DNA of 64,000 nucleotides, taken from the NCBI RefSeq assembly GCF_009363715.1, contig NZ_CP045404.1, positions 3,688,001 through 3,752,000 on the forward strand, read 5' to 3'. Source of the DNA: Roseovarius sp. THAF9. Lineage in GTDB: Bacteria > Pseudomonadota > Alphaproteobacteria > Rhodobacterales > Rhodobacteraceae. Position 1 is the stretch's first letter. Each line of letters starts with the position of its first letter. Made by a program: the position numbers and the translations under genes. Positions 1-9,036 of the stretch are shown here, in pieces. Under the pieces are notes generated by a model. It did not search any database, was not told the DNA's origin, and saw only the letters and a program-made list of their open reading frames with translations.

Positions 1-2
1 CC

Positions 3-1796
3 TCCCTGCCGCGCTTTCTCGCCCCCGGCGACGAAAGCCGACTGCTGCTGGAAATCCAGCACACCGAAGGGCCCACGGGCCGCATGGGCCTCGACGTCTC
101 CGGCACCGGCCTCACTTTGGGTGGCGCCATCCCCTCCGGCCTCGAACTGGGCGAACAGGAGAAAACCACGCTCTCCCTGCCTATCACGGCGGGCGACGTG
201 GGCGACGCTTCCGTGCGCATCGCCCTCACCACGCCCGACGGCAAACACCTGACCAAGGACATGCCGCTGGGCATCCGCTCCAACGATCCGGTCATCGCCA
301 CCACCCGCCGCTTCTCGCTCGGCGCGGGCGACAGCTTCACGCTGGGTGACGACGTCTTCGCAGACCTGCGCCCCGACACGGCCAGCGCCATCCTCGCCGC
401 CGGGCCGCTTGCGAAACTCGACGCGCCCCGGCTTCTGGCCGCGCTCGACCGCTACCCCTACGGCTGCACCGAACAGGTGGTCAGCCGCGCCATGCCGCTG
501 CTTTACTTCAACCAGGTCGCCGCCGCGATGGGCCTCGCCTCCGAGGCCGATGCGCAAAAGCGCATCGACCAATCCATCGCCCGCATCCTGACCCGGCAAT
601 CCTCCGGCGGCAGCTTCGGCCTCTGGCGGGCAAGTTCCGGCGATTTCTGGCTCGACGCCTATGTGGCCGACTTCCTATCGCGCGCCAAATCCGAAGGCTT
701 CGACGTCCCCGACACCGCGTACACCATGGCGATGGACAACCTGCGCAACCGCGTCAACTACGCCCCCGACTTCGACTCCGGCGGCGAAGACATCGCCTAC
801 GCCCTCATGGTCCTCGCCCGCGAGGGGGCCGCCCGCATGGGCGACCTGCGCTACTACGCGGACGTCAAGGCCGAGGCCTTCGCCACGCCCCTGGCCCAGG
901 CCCAGCTTGGCGCCGCCCTTGCCTTCTACGGCGACCAGACCCGCGCCGACCGCATGTTCGCCGCCGCGCAACAACGCATCAATCAGACCTCCGGCGACGA
1001 AGGCCAGGTCTGGCGTGCTGACTATGGCACCCGCCTGCGCGACCGCGCCGGCGTTCTGACCCTCGCGACCGAGGCGGGCAGCAATGCCGTCAACACCGAC
1101 GCTCTGGCCAGCGCCATCACCGCCGAAGGCCCGCACATGTCGACACAGGAACAGGCGTGGTCCCTTCTGGCCGCCCGCGCGCTTCTCAGCGACCCCTCCG
1201 TCTCGGGTCTCTCGCTTGGTGGCGAGCCGGTCTCGGGCCCCTTCGTGCGCAACATCTCCGCCACGTCGCTCACGCCGCAGACCCTCACCAACACCGGCGC
1301 GAACGCCACCGACATCACGCTCACCACCCTCGGCGTGCCTCTGACGCCGCCCGCGGCCGGCGGCTATGGCTATGCCATCGAACGCAGCTATTTCGACATG
1401 GACGGCACGCCCGTGGACTTGTCGACAGTGCCCACCGGCACCCGCCTCGTCACCGTCCTGACGGTCCGCCCCTTCGAGAAAGGCGAGGCGCGGCTCATCA
1501 TCGACGACCCTCTGCCCGCCGGGCTGGAGATAGACAACCCGAACCTGCTGCGCTCGGGCGACGTGAACGCGCTCGACTGGCTCGACCCGGCCAATGCCGA
1601 ACATTCAGAGTTCCGCGCCGACCGCTTCATTGCCGCCGTCGACTGGCGCTCGGACAAGGCCTTCCGCCTCGCCTATATCGTCCGCGCGATCAGCCCCGGC
1701 AGCTATCACCACCCGGCAGCCTCGATCGAGGACATGTACCGCCCGCAATACCGCGCCCGCTCGGCCACCGGGCGGATGACGGTCACGGCAGAATGA
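3..1796 (+). CDS. Alpha-2-macroglobulin family protein, C-terminal part (cut by window edge)
   Basis: The frame is open from the first base, so this is the last 597 residues of a large protein, usually about 1,500-1,800 aa. The fragment covers the thioester domain and the C-terminal domains of a bacterial alpha-2-macroglobulin of the YfhM type. The thioester motif is intact: YPYGCTEQ, with the Cys codon at 465-467. In this family the Cys-Gln thioester traps attacking proteases in the periplasm. The late segment containing KGEARLIIDDPLPAGLEI resembles the receptor-binding-like end of YfhM proteins. The next two genes follow in overlap, ending in a PBP1C gene, the classic partner in defence and cell-wall repair. 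The start and any signal or lipobox lie outside the window. Confidence 0.93.
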   Translation, partial: SLPRFLAPGDESRLLLEIQHTEGPTGRMGLDVSGTGLTLGGAIPSGLELGEQEKTTLSLPITAGDVGDASVRIALTTPDGKHLTKDMPLGIRSNDPVIATTRRFSLGAGDSFTLGDDVFADLRPDTASAILAAGPLAKLDAPRLLAALDRYPYGCTEQVVSRAMPLLYFNQVAAAMGLASEADAQKRIDQSIARILTRQSSGGSFGLWRASSGDFWLDAYVADFLSRAKSEGFDVPDTAYTMAMDNLRNRVNYAPDFDSGGEDIAYALMVLAREGAARMGDLRYYADVKAEAFATPLAQAQLGAALAFYGDQTRADRMFAAAQQRINQTSGDEGQVWRADYGTRLRDRAGVLTLATEAGSNAVNTDALASAITAEGPHMSTQEQAWSLLAARALLSDPSVSGLSLGGEPVSGPFVRNISATSLTPQTLTNTGANATDITLTTLGVPLTPPAAGGYGYAIERSYFDMDGTPVDLSTVPTGTRLVTVLTVRPFEKGEARLIIDDPLPAGLEIDNPNLLRSGDVNALDWLDPANAEHSEFRADRFIAAVDWRSDKAFRLAYIVRAISPGSYHHPAASIEDMYRPQYRARSATGRMTVTAE

Positions 1797-2371
1797 CGGG
1801 CAAGACCGTCGCCACGATCACTTGGCGCGCGCTCTATTGCGAGGGGCAGGACACCTGCCGCCTCGCCCGCGCCGATCACGGCTGGCTGCTGGTCGGCCAC
1901 GCCCGTTTTCACGACGATGACGGTTTCGCCGCGCTGGATTACGTCGTGCGCTGCTCTGAGGACTGGCAGACCCTCGACGCCGATATCGCCGGCACCCATG
2001 GCGAGATGGACGTCCGCCTGCATATCGACCACCGCAATGGCGAATGGCTGCTGAACGAGACACCGCAACCCGGGCTGAAGGACGCAACCGACATCGACCT
2101 CAGCTTCACCCCCGCCACCAACCTCATGCCCCTGCGCCGCCTTGCGAAACAGCAGGACGACACCCTGACCACCCGCGCCGCGTGGCTGCGCTACCCCGCT
2201 GCCACGTTGGCGCCGCTGGATCAGACCTATAAACGTACGCAAACGTATGGCGTGATCGACTACCGCGCCGAACAGACCGACTATACGACTACGCTCGAGG
2301 TAAACGACGCGGGCTTCGTCACCGACTATCCCGGCCTCTGGCACGCGGAAGACCAGCATGTTCCGCTTTGA
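1793..2371 (+). CDS. Putative glycolipid-binding protein (COG3554/PF06475-like)
   Basis: 192 aa; the start ATG overlaps the upstream stop (ATGA), so it is translationally coupled to the alpha-2-macroglobulin gene. It ends 14 bases inside pbpC. The sequence follows the pattern I recall for the putative glycolipid-binding family: an N-terminal CTWRRL-like segment (here ITWRALYCEG), the central DIDLSFTPATNLMPLRRL, then RAAWLRYP, LDQTYKR and a terminal VTDYPGLWHAE. No signal peptide is visible, so a periplasmic site is not supported. The biochemical function of the family is not established. Its placement between the macroglobulin and PBP1C genes is unusual, since these two are normally adjacent. 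Confidence 0.8.
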   Translation: MTGKTVATITWRALYCEGQDTCRLARADHGWLLVGHARFHDDDGFAALDYVVRCSEDWQTLDADIAGTHGEMDVRLHIDHRNGEWLLNETPQPGLKDATDIDLSFTPATNLMPLRRLAKQQDDTLTTRAAWLRYPAATLAPLDQTYKRTQTYGVIDYRAEQTDYTTTLEVNDAGFVTDYPGLWHAEDQHVPL

Positions 2372-4406
2372 CCGCCTCCTCCTCTTGCTGGCGCTCACGC
2401 TCTTCGCCGCCGGCCTCGGGCGCGACAAGCTCGACAGTTGGATCGCCGCCACCGACCTCCCGCCCCTCCTGACTCCGCTTTCCACCGAGGTCCGCGACCG
2501 CAACGGCAAACTCCTGCGGGTCTACACCGTCGAGGAAGGCCGCTGGCGTCTCGGCGCCACGCCCGACGCGGTGGACGCGGGCTATCTCGACATGCTCATC
2601 GCCTACGAGGACAAACGCTTTTACACCCATTCCGGCGTCGACCCCCGCGCCATCCTCCGCGCGACCGCGCAGGCCATCTGGAACGGCGAGGTCGTCTCCG
2701 GCGCTTCCACCCTGACCATGCAGGTCGCGCGGCTGCTCGAGGACAGCGGCACCGGCCAGCTCAGTGGCAAGCTCCGACAGGCCCGCGTCGCGCTGGCGTT
2801 GGAGCGTCGTCTCACCAAGGCACAGATCCTCCAACTCTACCTCGAACGCGCCCCCTTCGGCGGCAATATCGAAGGCGTCCGCGCCGCCAGCTACGCATGG
2901 TTTGGCAAGGACCCCCGCCGCCTGACACCCGCCGAAGCCGCCCTCTTGGTGGCCCTGCCCCAATCGCCCGAATCCCGCCGCCCCGACCGGCACCACTTTC
3001 AGGCCGCCGAGGCCCGCGCCCGCGTCCTCGCCCGCGCAGAACGCGACGGCCTGCTGACGCCCGGCGCGGTCACGGCCGCCCTGACCGAGCCGGTGCCTCA
3101 CACCCGCCGCGCCTTCCCGTCCCTCGCGCCGCACATGGCCGACCGCGCGGTCTCGGACGATCCCGCGCGCCTGCGCCATGACCTCACGCTCGACGCACCC
3201 CTGCAAGCCTCCCTTGAACGCCTCGCCACGCACAGCCTGCGCGACCTGCCCGCCGATGTCTCCATCGCCATGATGATCGCCGACCACCAGACCGGCGACA
3301 TCCTCGCCTCCGTCGGCTCCGCCACTTATGGCATCGGCGACGCACGCTCCGGCTTCGTCGACATGACCCGCGCCAAGCGCTCCCCCGGCTCCACCCTCAA
3401 GCCGTTCATCTACGCCATGGGTTTCGACCGCGGCCTTGCCCATCCTCAGACGCTGATCCACGACCGCCCCGTCGCCTTCGGCACCTACGCGCCACAGAAT
3501 TTCGACGGCGCCTTCCGGGGCGAGCTGACCGTGGCCGACGCCCTGCGCCAGTCGCTCAACATCCCCGTAGTTCTTCTGCTGGACGAGATCGGCCCCGCCC
3601 ACCTGCTCGACACCCTGCGCCGCACGGGCGTGCGCACCGAACTGCCCGGCGACCAGCCCGGCCTCGCCGTCGGCCTTGGCGGCCTCGGCATTACGCTCGA
3701 AGGCATGACCACCGCCTACGCCATGCTGGCAAATGGCGGCCACACCCGCCCGCTGAACTGGCGTCAGGGCGCCCTCAAACATACGCCCTCGAGTGTTTTG
3801 AACCGCGCCGCCGCTTGGCACGTGGCCGACATCCTCGCGGGCCTCGCCCCACCGCCCGGCGCGCCCAAGCGCCGCCTCGCCTACAAGACCGGCACCTCAT
3901 ATGGCCACCGCGACGCCTGGGCCGTGGGCTTCGACGGCCGCCACGTCGCCGTCGTCTGGATCGGCCGCCCCGACGGCACGCCCGTCCCCGGCGCCTTCGG
4001 CGGGGACCTCGCCGCGCCGGTGCTGTTCGAGGCGTTCCAGCGCCTGAAACCCAAAGCCGACCCCCTGCCGCCGCCTCCGCCAGAGGCGCTGCTATTGCCC
4101 ACCGCCCGCCTGCCGCAACCGCTGCGCCGCTTCGCCGGCCGCGACGCGGTGTTCCAGCCGTCCGAGGATGCGCCCAAGCTGATCTTCCCCCCCGCCGGCG
4201 CCCGCCTGCCCATTCAGGACGGTCGCCTGACGGTCAAACTGCGCGACGGCAAGCCGCCCTTCACATGGCTCGCCAACGGTACGCCGCAGAAAACCGGTAC
4301 CCGCCGCCGCGAGGCCGAATTGACCGGCCTCGCCCAGGGCTATTCCAAGCTGTCGGTGATCGACGCGATGGGTCGCTCCAGCAGCGTCACCGTCTGGATC
4401 GACTGA
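2358..4406 (+). CDS. pbpC: Penicillin-binding protein 1C (bifunctional transglycosylase/transpeptidase)
   Basis: 682 aa peptidoglycan synthase anchored by an N-terminal membrane segment (residues about 5-20). The GT51 transglycosylase domain is shown by AYEDKRFYTHSGVDPRA (catalytic Glu about residue 84) and SGASTLTMQVARLLE. The transpeptidase domain carries the three penicillin-binding motifs: SPGSTLKP (nucleophile about S345, with K348), SLN in LRQSLNIPV, and KTGTSYGHRDAW. The last ~100 residues form the small C-terminal domain typical of PBP1C. It overlaps the upstream gene by 14 bases and is the last gene of the operon. Length and domain order are normal for PBP1C. Confidence 0.97.
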   Translation: MFRFDRLLLLLALTLFAAGLGRDKLDSWIAATDLPPLLTPLSTEVRDRNGKLLRVYTVEEGRWRLGATPDAVDAGYLDMLIAYEDKRFYTHSGVDPRAILRATAQAIWNGEVVSGASTLTMQVARLLEDSGTGQLSGKLRQARVALALERRLTKAQILQLYLERAPFGGNIEGVRAASYAWFGKDPRRLTPAEAALLVALPQSPESRRPDRHHFQAAEARARVLARAERDGLLTPGAVTAALTEPVPHTRRAFPSLAPHMADRAVSDDPARLRHDLTLDAPLQASLERLATHSLRDLPADVSIAMMIADHQTGDILASVGSATYGIGDARSGFVDMTRAKRSPGSTLKPFIYAMGFDRGLAHPQTLIHDRPVAFGTYAPQNFDGAFRGELTVADALRQSLNIPVVLLLDEIGPAHLLDTLRRTGVRTELPGDQPGLAVGLGGLGITLEGMTTAYAMLANGGHTRPLNWRQGALKHTPSSVLNRAAAWHVADILAGLAPPPGAPKRRLAYKTGTSYGHRDAWAVGFDGRHVAVVWIGRPDGTPVPGAFGGDLAAPVLFEAFQRLKPKADPLPPPPPEALLLPTARLPQPLRRFAGRDAVFQPSEDAPKLIFPPAGARLPIQDGRLTVKLRDGKPPFTWLANGTPQKTGTRRREAELTGLAQGYSKLSVIDAMGRSSSVTVWID

Positions 4407-4413
4407 GGCACCC

Positions 4414-4460
4414 GATTTCTTGAAAAGAAATCGCCCCGGAAACTTTCAAAGATTCCGGGC
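4414..4460. terminator. Tandem hairpins between convergent pbpC and thiolase genes
   Basis: Two hairpins fill the 62-bp gap between convergent stops. The first (4414-4434) is a perfect 9-bp stem CGATTTCTT/AAGAAATCG with a 3-base loop. The second (4436-4460) is a CCCGGAA/TTCCGGG stem with an inner CTTT/AAAG stem. Neither has a long T tract. Being symmetrical, they could stop transcription from both sides; the termination role is inferred from position. Confidence 0.6.
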
Positions 4461-4468
4461 ACGGCGCA

Positions 4469-5644
4469 TCACATCCGCTCGATGGCCACGGCAATCCCTT
4501 GCCCGCCGCCAATACACATCGTGATCAGAGCCATTTTGCCGCCGATCCGCTCCAGCTCGTGAAGCGCCTTCACTACAAGGATCGCCCCCGTGGCCCCCAC
4601 CGGGTGGCCCAGCGCAATCGCGCCGCCATTGGGGTTCACCTTGTCCGTATCCAGCCCCAGCCCGCGATTCACCGCAATCGCCTGCGCCGCAAAGGCCTCG
4701 TTCGATTCGATCACATCGAAATCCCCGGCGCTCAGCCCGGTCTTTTTCAGAAGGCTTTCCACCGCCGGCACCGGCCCGATCCCCATCACCTCGGGGCGCA
4801 CACCCGAATGGGCATACCCAAGCACGCGCGCCTTGGGCTTCAGCCCCGCCTTCTCGGCGGCCTCGGCGCGGGCAAAGACCAGCGCCGCGGCGCCATCATT
4901 GATCCCGCTGGCGTTGCCGGCCGTCACCGTGCCGTCCTTCTGAAACGCCGCGCGCAGCCCGGCCAGCCCCTCGGCGGTCGTCGGCTTGGGATGCTCGTCC
5001 GTCTCGAACGCCACCATGTCGCGCTTCACCCGTACCTCGACCGGCACGATCTGGCTGGCGAAGTGCCCCGCCTCGATGGCCTTCGCCGCGCGGTTCTGGC
5101 TTTCCAGCGCAAATGCGTCCTGATCTTCGCGGCTGACGTCATGCTCGGACGCCACGTTCTCGGCGGTCACGCCCATATGCCCCGTGCCAAAGGGACAGTT
5201 CAGCGCCCCCAGCATCATGTCCAGTGTGCGCACGTCGCCCATCTTGGCGCCCCAGCGCTGATCCGGCACGATAAAGGGCGAGCGGCTCATGTTCTCGGCC
5301 CCGCCCGCGACGCCGAACTCGGCATCGCCCAGCATCAGCGATTGCACCACCGAGGCCACCGCCTGCGCGCCCGACCCGCAAAGGCGGTTCACGTTCATCG
5401 CCGGCGTGGTCTCGGGTATGCCCGCCTCCATCGCCGCGACCCGGCTCAGGTACATGTCGCGCGGCTCGGTGTTGATGACATGGCCGAAAACCACGTGGCC
5501 GACCTGCCCCGGCTCTACGCCCGACCGCTCCAGCGCGGCCTTGGTTGCGATGGCCCCCAACTGCGCCGGCGGCGTGCCCGCCAGCGATCCGCCAAATGTG
5601 CCGATGGCGGTGCGCGCACCATCCAGAAGAACGATATCCGTCAT
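4469..5644 (-). CDS. Acetyl-CoA C-acyltransferase (beta-ketothiolase, BktB/PhaA-like)
   Basis: 391 aa, full length for a biosynthetic-type thiolase. The acylated nucleophile is Cys89 in NVNRLCGSGAQA. The His of the GGAIALGHPVGATGA block and the second Cys of CIGGGQGIA complete the active site, and NEAFAAQA is the conserved Asn-containing loop. The NRLCGSG form is closer to BktB-like thiolases than to PhaA (NKVCGSG). It would condense or cleave acyl-CoAs in beta-oxidation or polyhydroxyalkanoate precursor supply. It stands upstream of no partner gene; the next minus-strand gene upstream (phosphatase-like) is 68 bp away. The physiological chain length cannot be read from sequence. Confidence 0.93.
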   Translation of the reverse strand: MTDIVLLDGARTAIGTFGGSLAGTPPAQLGAIATKAALERSGVEPGQVGHVVFGHVINTEPRDMYLSRVAAMEAGIPETTPAMNVNRLCGSGAQAVASVVQSLMLGDAEFGVAGGAENMSRSPFIVPDQRWGAKMGDVRTLDMMLGALNCPFGTGHMGVTAENVASEHDVSREDQDAFALESQNRAAKAIEAGHFASQIVPVEVRVKRDMVAFETDEHPKPTTAEGLAGLRAAFQKDGTVTAGNASGINDGAAALVFARAEAAEKAGLKPKARVLGYAHSGVRPEVMGIGPVPAVESLLKKTGLSAGDFDVIESNEAFAAQAIAVNRGLGLDTDKVNPNGGAIALGHPVGATGAILVVKALHELERIGGKMALITMCIGGGQGIAVAIERM

Positions 5645-5712
5645 GAGAGCCTCCCTATATCATTATTCCGATCATCGCCGCCAACTGCACATCCCGCAAC
5701 CCCAACGTGCCG

Positions 5713-6411
5713 TCACGGCACCAGCGGCACCGGGCCGTCTTCCGCCAGGACCCACGCATCCCGCCCCTCGAACACGGCCAGTTGCAAGGGCCGCCCCCAG
5801 CCCGTGCCGCAATCCAGCGCGACGCGGTTGCCGTGATGCTCGGGCGCATTGACCGGCGTATGTCCGTGCACCACCAGCTTGCCATGGTCGCGGGTGTCGT
5901 AAAGGAACGGCTCGCGGATCCACATCAGATCTTCCGGCACCTGGCGCTCCAGCGGCGTACCCGGCGAAATCCCGGCATGGCACAGGAACAGGTCGTCCGT
6001 CTCATGGGTGTACGGCAAGGTACTCAGGAATTGCCGATGCAGGCCAGGTATCTTCTCGCGCCAGTCGCCTTCATACGTGGGCTTATACTCTCCGTAAGAG
6101 GCCAGCGTTTCACGCCCACCCAGGTTTCCCTGCATCCACCACTGAAAGCGCTCGGGTTCCATCCGGCCTTCCAGCGCATCCAGAAACATCTGATCGTGAT
6201 TGCCCCTGAGCGCGGTCCAGTTCCGCCCCGCCGCGATCCCGTCGATCAGCGTCTGCAACACGCCACGGCTGTCCGGCCCCCGGTCGGTGTAGTCGCCAAG
6301 GAACACGATTCGCGCGTCCTCACCGCCGTTCTGCGCCACGCGGTCCAGCACGCGGTCAAGCTCGGTTCGGTAGCCATGAATATCGGGGATCACGTATATC
6401 GGTTCGGTCAT
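5713..6411 (-). CDS. Metallophosphoesterase, ser/thr protein phosphatase-like
   Basis: 232 aa PPP-family phosphoesterase. Metal-binding motifs are all present: DIHG (residues ~9-12), GDYTDRGPDSRGV, and GNHDQMF, followed by downstream His residues including VVHGHTPV near the C-terminus. The family includes ApaH (diadenosine tetraphosphate hydrolase), PrpA/PrpB-type protein phosphatases and related enzymes. The short length fits a bacterial PPP-like phosphatase rather than ApaH (~280 aa). It starts 41 bp downstream of the DddQ-like gene on the same strand and may be co-transcribed with it. The substrate is unknown. Confidence 0.9.
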   Translation of the reverse strand: MTEPIYVIPDIHGYRTELDRVLDRVAQNGGEDARIVFLGDYTDRGPDSRGVLQTLIDGIAAGRNWTALRGNHDQMFLDALEGRMEPERFQWWMQGNLGGRETLASYGEYKPTYEGDWREKIPGLHRQFLSTLPYTHETDDLFLCHAGISPGTPLERQVPEDLMWIREPFLYDTRDHGKLVVHGHTPVNAPEHHGNRVALDCGTGWGRPLQLAVFEGRDAWVLAEDGPVPLVP

Positions 6412-6452
6412 GCCACAGACTTAATGCGCCACGGCCCGGCTGCAAACCCGTC

Positions 6453-7064
6453 TCAGGCGGCGACGGCCCCGAACGCCTCTGCCCCGTGATGCACGCGGTA
6501 GCTGTCGATGCCGATATCCCCCGACCAGCGCCACAGCGCAACCACGCCCTCGTCGCCGGTCTGGCACGCATGGGGCAGGTAGGTCGTATGATGCACCGAA
6601 TGCCCTGCCATCATCTCGCGCTGCGCGTCGCCCGCCGTCCAAAGCGCCCGGCCTGCGATGATCACATAGGTCTCGACGGCGGCATGAGAATGCAGCCCAT
6701 AGCGCGTATTGGGGCGCTGATAATAGAGACCCGCCCGCAGGGTCGGACAATACAGCGGCGCCTCAGGGCCCATCAGGTCCACCACCGAGAACAGCGCCTC
6801 GTCCTCGGGCTTCATCTGGCTCGACACCGGGTTATGGCCCCAGGGCAGCTCATCATACGCCGCCAAGGCCGCCCGGGCCACCGCCAAGGGCGAAGCCGTC
6901 AGCAGGACGCAGATCGCGTCCGTATCGCCGGGCGAGTCGTTCTTCAGCAGCGCAACCTCGGTCGCCGAGAGCAGCGCCGCGGCAGTCTCGGTGGCACACT
7001 CACGCCCCTCGGCGCGAAACACCGCCGCCATCTCGAACAGGAACTTCTGGAACGGATCGTGCAT
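6453..7064 (-). CDS. dddQ: DddQ-like cupin, probable DMSP lyase family enzyme
   Basis: 203 aa. The start chosen is the ATG at 7064, preceded by AAGAGG; a longer frame upstream lacks support. A single cupin motif reads YGLHSHAAVETY, followed by a downstream His. With this start the residues are Tyr122, His125, His127, Glu131, Tyr133 and His165. That is the same spacing, shifted by two, as I recall for the metal and catalytic residues of DddQ of Ruegeria lacuscaerulensis (Y120, H123, H125, E129, Y131, H163). DddQ cleaves dimethylsulfoniopropionate to acrylate and DMS in the cytoplasm of marine roseobacters, and its length (~200 aa) matches. Cupin relatives without lyase activity exist, so the activity is inferred. 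Confidence 0.72.
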   Translation of the reverse strand: MHDPFQKFLFEMAAVFRAEGRECATETAAALLSATEVALLKNDSPGDTDAICVLLTASPLAVARAALAAYDELPWGHNPVSSQMKPEDEALFSVVDLMGPEAPLYCPTLRAGLYYQRPNTRYGLHSHAAVETYVIIAGRALWTAGDAQREMMAGHSVHHTTYLPHACQTGDEGVVALWRWSGDIGIDSYRVHHGAEAFGAVAA

Positions 7065-7179
7065 CGGAACCTCTTGGAGCGAATGCACCTTCCTTAGCGC
7101 GAACGGGCCGCCACGGCTTTCGCAGCAGCGACCCGGATATGGTCGTTTTTCGCAGGAGGACCCTTCAAGCAGTGCGCAT

Positions 7180-7270
7180 CCGCGCGGAATCAAGGGCCGT
7201 CAGGCCCGCCGCGCGATCGCCCGCTGACCGAAAGGCGATTGCTCGCAATCGCCGAAAGGGGGGCGCCCGT
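7180..7270 (+). repeat. Dispersed intergenic repeat with variable hairpin, copy 1
   Basis: Lies in the 281-bp gap between the serA stop and the DddQ-like start. The core 7180-7221 reads CCGCGCGGAATCAAGG, a hairpin (GGGCC-GTCA-GGCCC, 7194-7207), then GCCGCGCGATCGCC. A second hairpin, GGCGATTG-CTCG-CAATCGCC, follows at 7234-7253. The same flanks with a different stem recur in inverted orientation at 11002-11047. Confidence 0.65.
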
Positions 7271-7345
7271 CACGCCGGAGGCGTGCCGACTATGAACGGC
7301 GCACCTCTGGTGCGACGGGCTGGCAATCACGCGACACCCTCGCCC

Positions 7346-8938
7346 TCACCCCACATCGAACTCCAGCGCCCGGATCTGCTGAAACAGCCCCGTCTGGTGC
7401 AGCTTGGCAATGACGTCATCCGGCACCGGCGCATCCACGTAAAGCAGCGCAATCGCCTCGGCCCCCGCCGCCGACCGGCCCAGGGTAAAGTTGGCGATGT
7501 TCACACCATTACCGCCCAGCGTCTGGCCCAGCGCGCCGATGATGCCCGGCTCGTCACGGTTCGTCGTGTACAGCATGTGCTGCCCGATCTCGGCGTCGAT
7601 GTTGATCCCCTTGATCTGGATAAAGCGCGGCTTGCCGTCGCTGAACACCGTCCCGCCAATCGACCGCTCGCGCTCCGCCGTCACGACGGTCAGCTTGATG
7701 TAACCCTCGAACGCGCCCGACTTGTCCTGCTTGGTGGTCGAGATCTTGATGCCCCGTTCCTTGGCGATGAGCGGCGCCGAGACCATGTTCACCTCCGGAT
7801 TGACCGCCTTCATGATCCCCGCCACGGCCCCGGAGGTCAGCGCCTCCAGGTTCATTTCGCTGACCACGCCATCGTAAAGCAGGTTGATCGCCTTGATCGG
7901 CTCGTCCGTCATCTGCCCGATGAAATTGCCCAGATGATCGGCCAGCTTGATCCACGGTCCCATCACCTTGGCTTCCTCGGCGGTCACCGACGGCATGTTC
8001 AACGCGTTGGTCACGGCCCCCGTCAGCAGGTAATCCGACATCTGCTCGGCCACTTGAAGCGCCACGTTCTCCTGCGCCTCGCTGGTCGCAGCCCCCAAAT
8101 GCGGCGTGCAGACGACGTTGGGCAGCCCGAACAGCGGGTTCTCTGTCGCCGGTTCCTCGGCAAACACGTCAAGCGCCGCGCCCGCCACATGCCCCGATTG
8201 CAGCAACTCCGCCAGCGCGGCCTCGTCCACCAGCCCACCTCGGGCACAGTTGACGATCCGCACACCCTTCTTGGTCTTGCCAAGGTTCTCACGGCTCAGG
8301 ATGTTGCGCGTCGCATCAATCAGCGGCGTGTGCAGCGTGATGAAATCCGACCGCGCCAGCAGCGTATCGAGGTCCACCTTCTCGGCCCCCTTCTGCGCGA
8401 TTTTCTCCTCGCTCAGCGTCGGGTCATAGGCGACCACCTTCATCTTCAGCCCCCGCGCCCGCTCGGCCACGACACCGCCGATATTGCCGATGCCGATGAT
8501 GCCCAGCGTCTTGTTGGTCAGCTCGACCCCCATGAACTTGGACTTCTCCCACTTGCCGGCATGGGTGCTGGCGCTCGCCTCGGGGATCTGGCGCGCAACG
8601 GCGAACATCATCGCGATGGCGTGCTCGGCGGTGGTCACCATGTTGCCGAAGGGCGTGTTCATCACGATCACGCCTTTCTTGCTGGCCGCCGGCTTGTCGA
8701 CATTGTCGGTGCCGATCCCGGCGCGACCGATGACCTTCAGGTTCCTGGCCGCCTCCAGGATCGTCGGCGTCACCTTGGTGGCCGAACGGATCGCCAAGCC
8801 GTCATAATCGCCGATCACCTCGGCCAGTTTTTCCTTGTCCTTGCCCAGTTCGGGCATGAAATCCACCTCGATCCCCCGGTCGCGGAAGATCTGCACGGCG
8901 GTTTCGGAAAGTTTGTCGGATACGAGTACCTTGGGCAT
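7346..8938 (-). CDS. serA: D-3-phosphoglycerate dehydrogenase
   Basis: 530 aa, the long type with substrate, NAD-binding, intervening (ASB) and ACT regulatory domains. The start MPKVLVSDKL at 8938 follows GGAG; earlier in-frame codons lack a ribosome site. The Rossmann motif is GIIGIGNIGGVVAERA, the D-isomer dehydrogenase signature region includes NCARGG, and the catalytic His lies in VCTPHLGAAT. The C-terminal ~75 residues (TNRDEPGIIGALGQTLGG) form the ACT domain, the usual site of serine feedback. It catalyses the first step of serine synthesis. It is last in the minus-strand run serC, HEXXH gene, serA, 98 bp after the middle gene. Confidence 0.97.
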   Translation of the reverse strand: MPKVLVSDKLSETAVQIFRDRGIEVDFMPELGKDKEKLAEVIGDYDGLAIRSATKVTPTILEAARNLKVIGRAGIGTDNVDKPAASKKGVIVMNTPFGNMVTTAEHAIAMMFAVARQIPEASASTHAGKWEKSKFMGVELTNKTLGIIGIGNIGGVVAERARGLKMKVVAYDPTLSEEKIAQKGAEKVDLDTLLARSDFITLHTPLIDATRNILSRENLGKTKKGVRIVNCARGGLVDEAALAELLQSGHVAGAALDVFAEEPATENPLFGLPNVVCTPHLGAATSEAQENVALQVAEQMSDYLLTGAVTNALNMPSVTAEEAKVMGPWIKLADHLGNFIGQMTDEPIKAINLLYDGVVSEMNLEALTSGAVAGIMKAVNPEVNMVSAPLIAKERGIKISTTKQDKSGAFEGYIKLTVVTAERERSIGGTVFSDGKPRFIQIKGINIDAEIGQHMLYTTNRDEPGIIGALGQTLGGNGVNIANFTLGRSAAGAEAIALLYVDAPVPDDVIAKLHQTGLFQQIRALEFDVG

Positions 8939-9036
8939 GAGAAGCTCCGTGTCTTGCGGTGGTCCTGCCACCGCGTCGTTTGAAATGTAAAAGGCGCGGG
9001 CCCCTCAGCGGGCCGGCGCGCAATCAGGGTCGCCCG

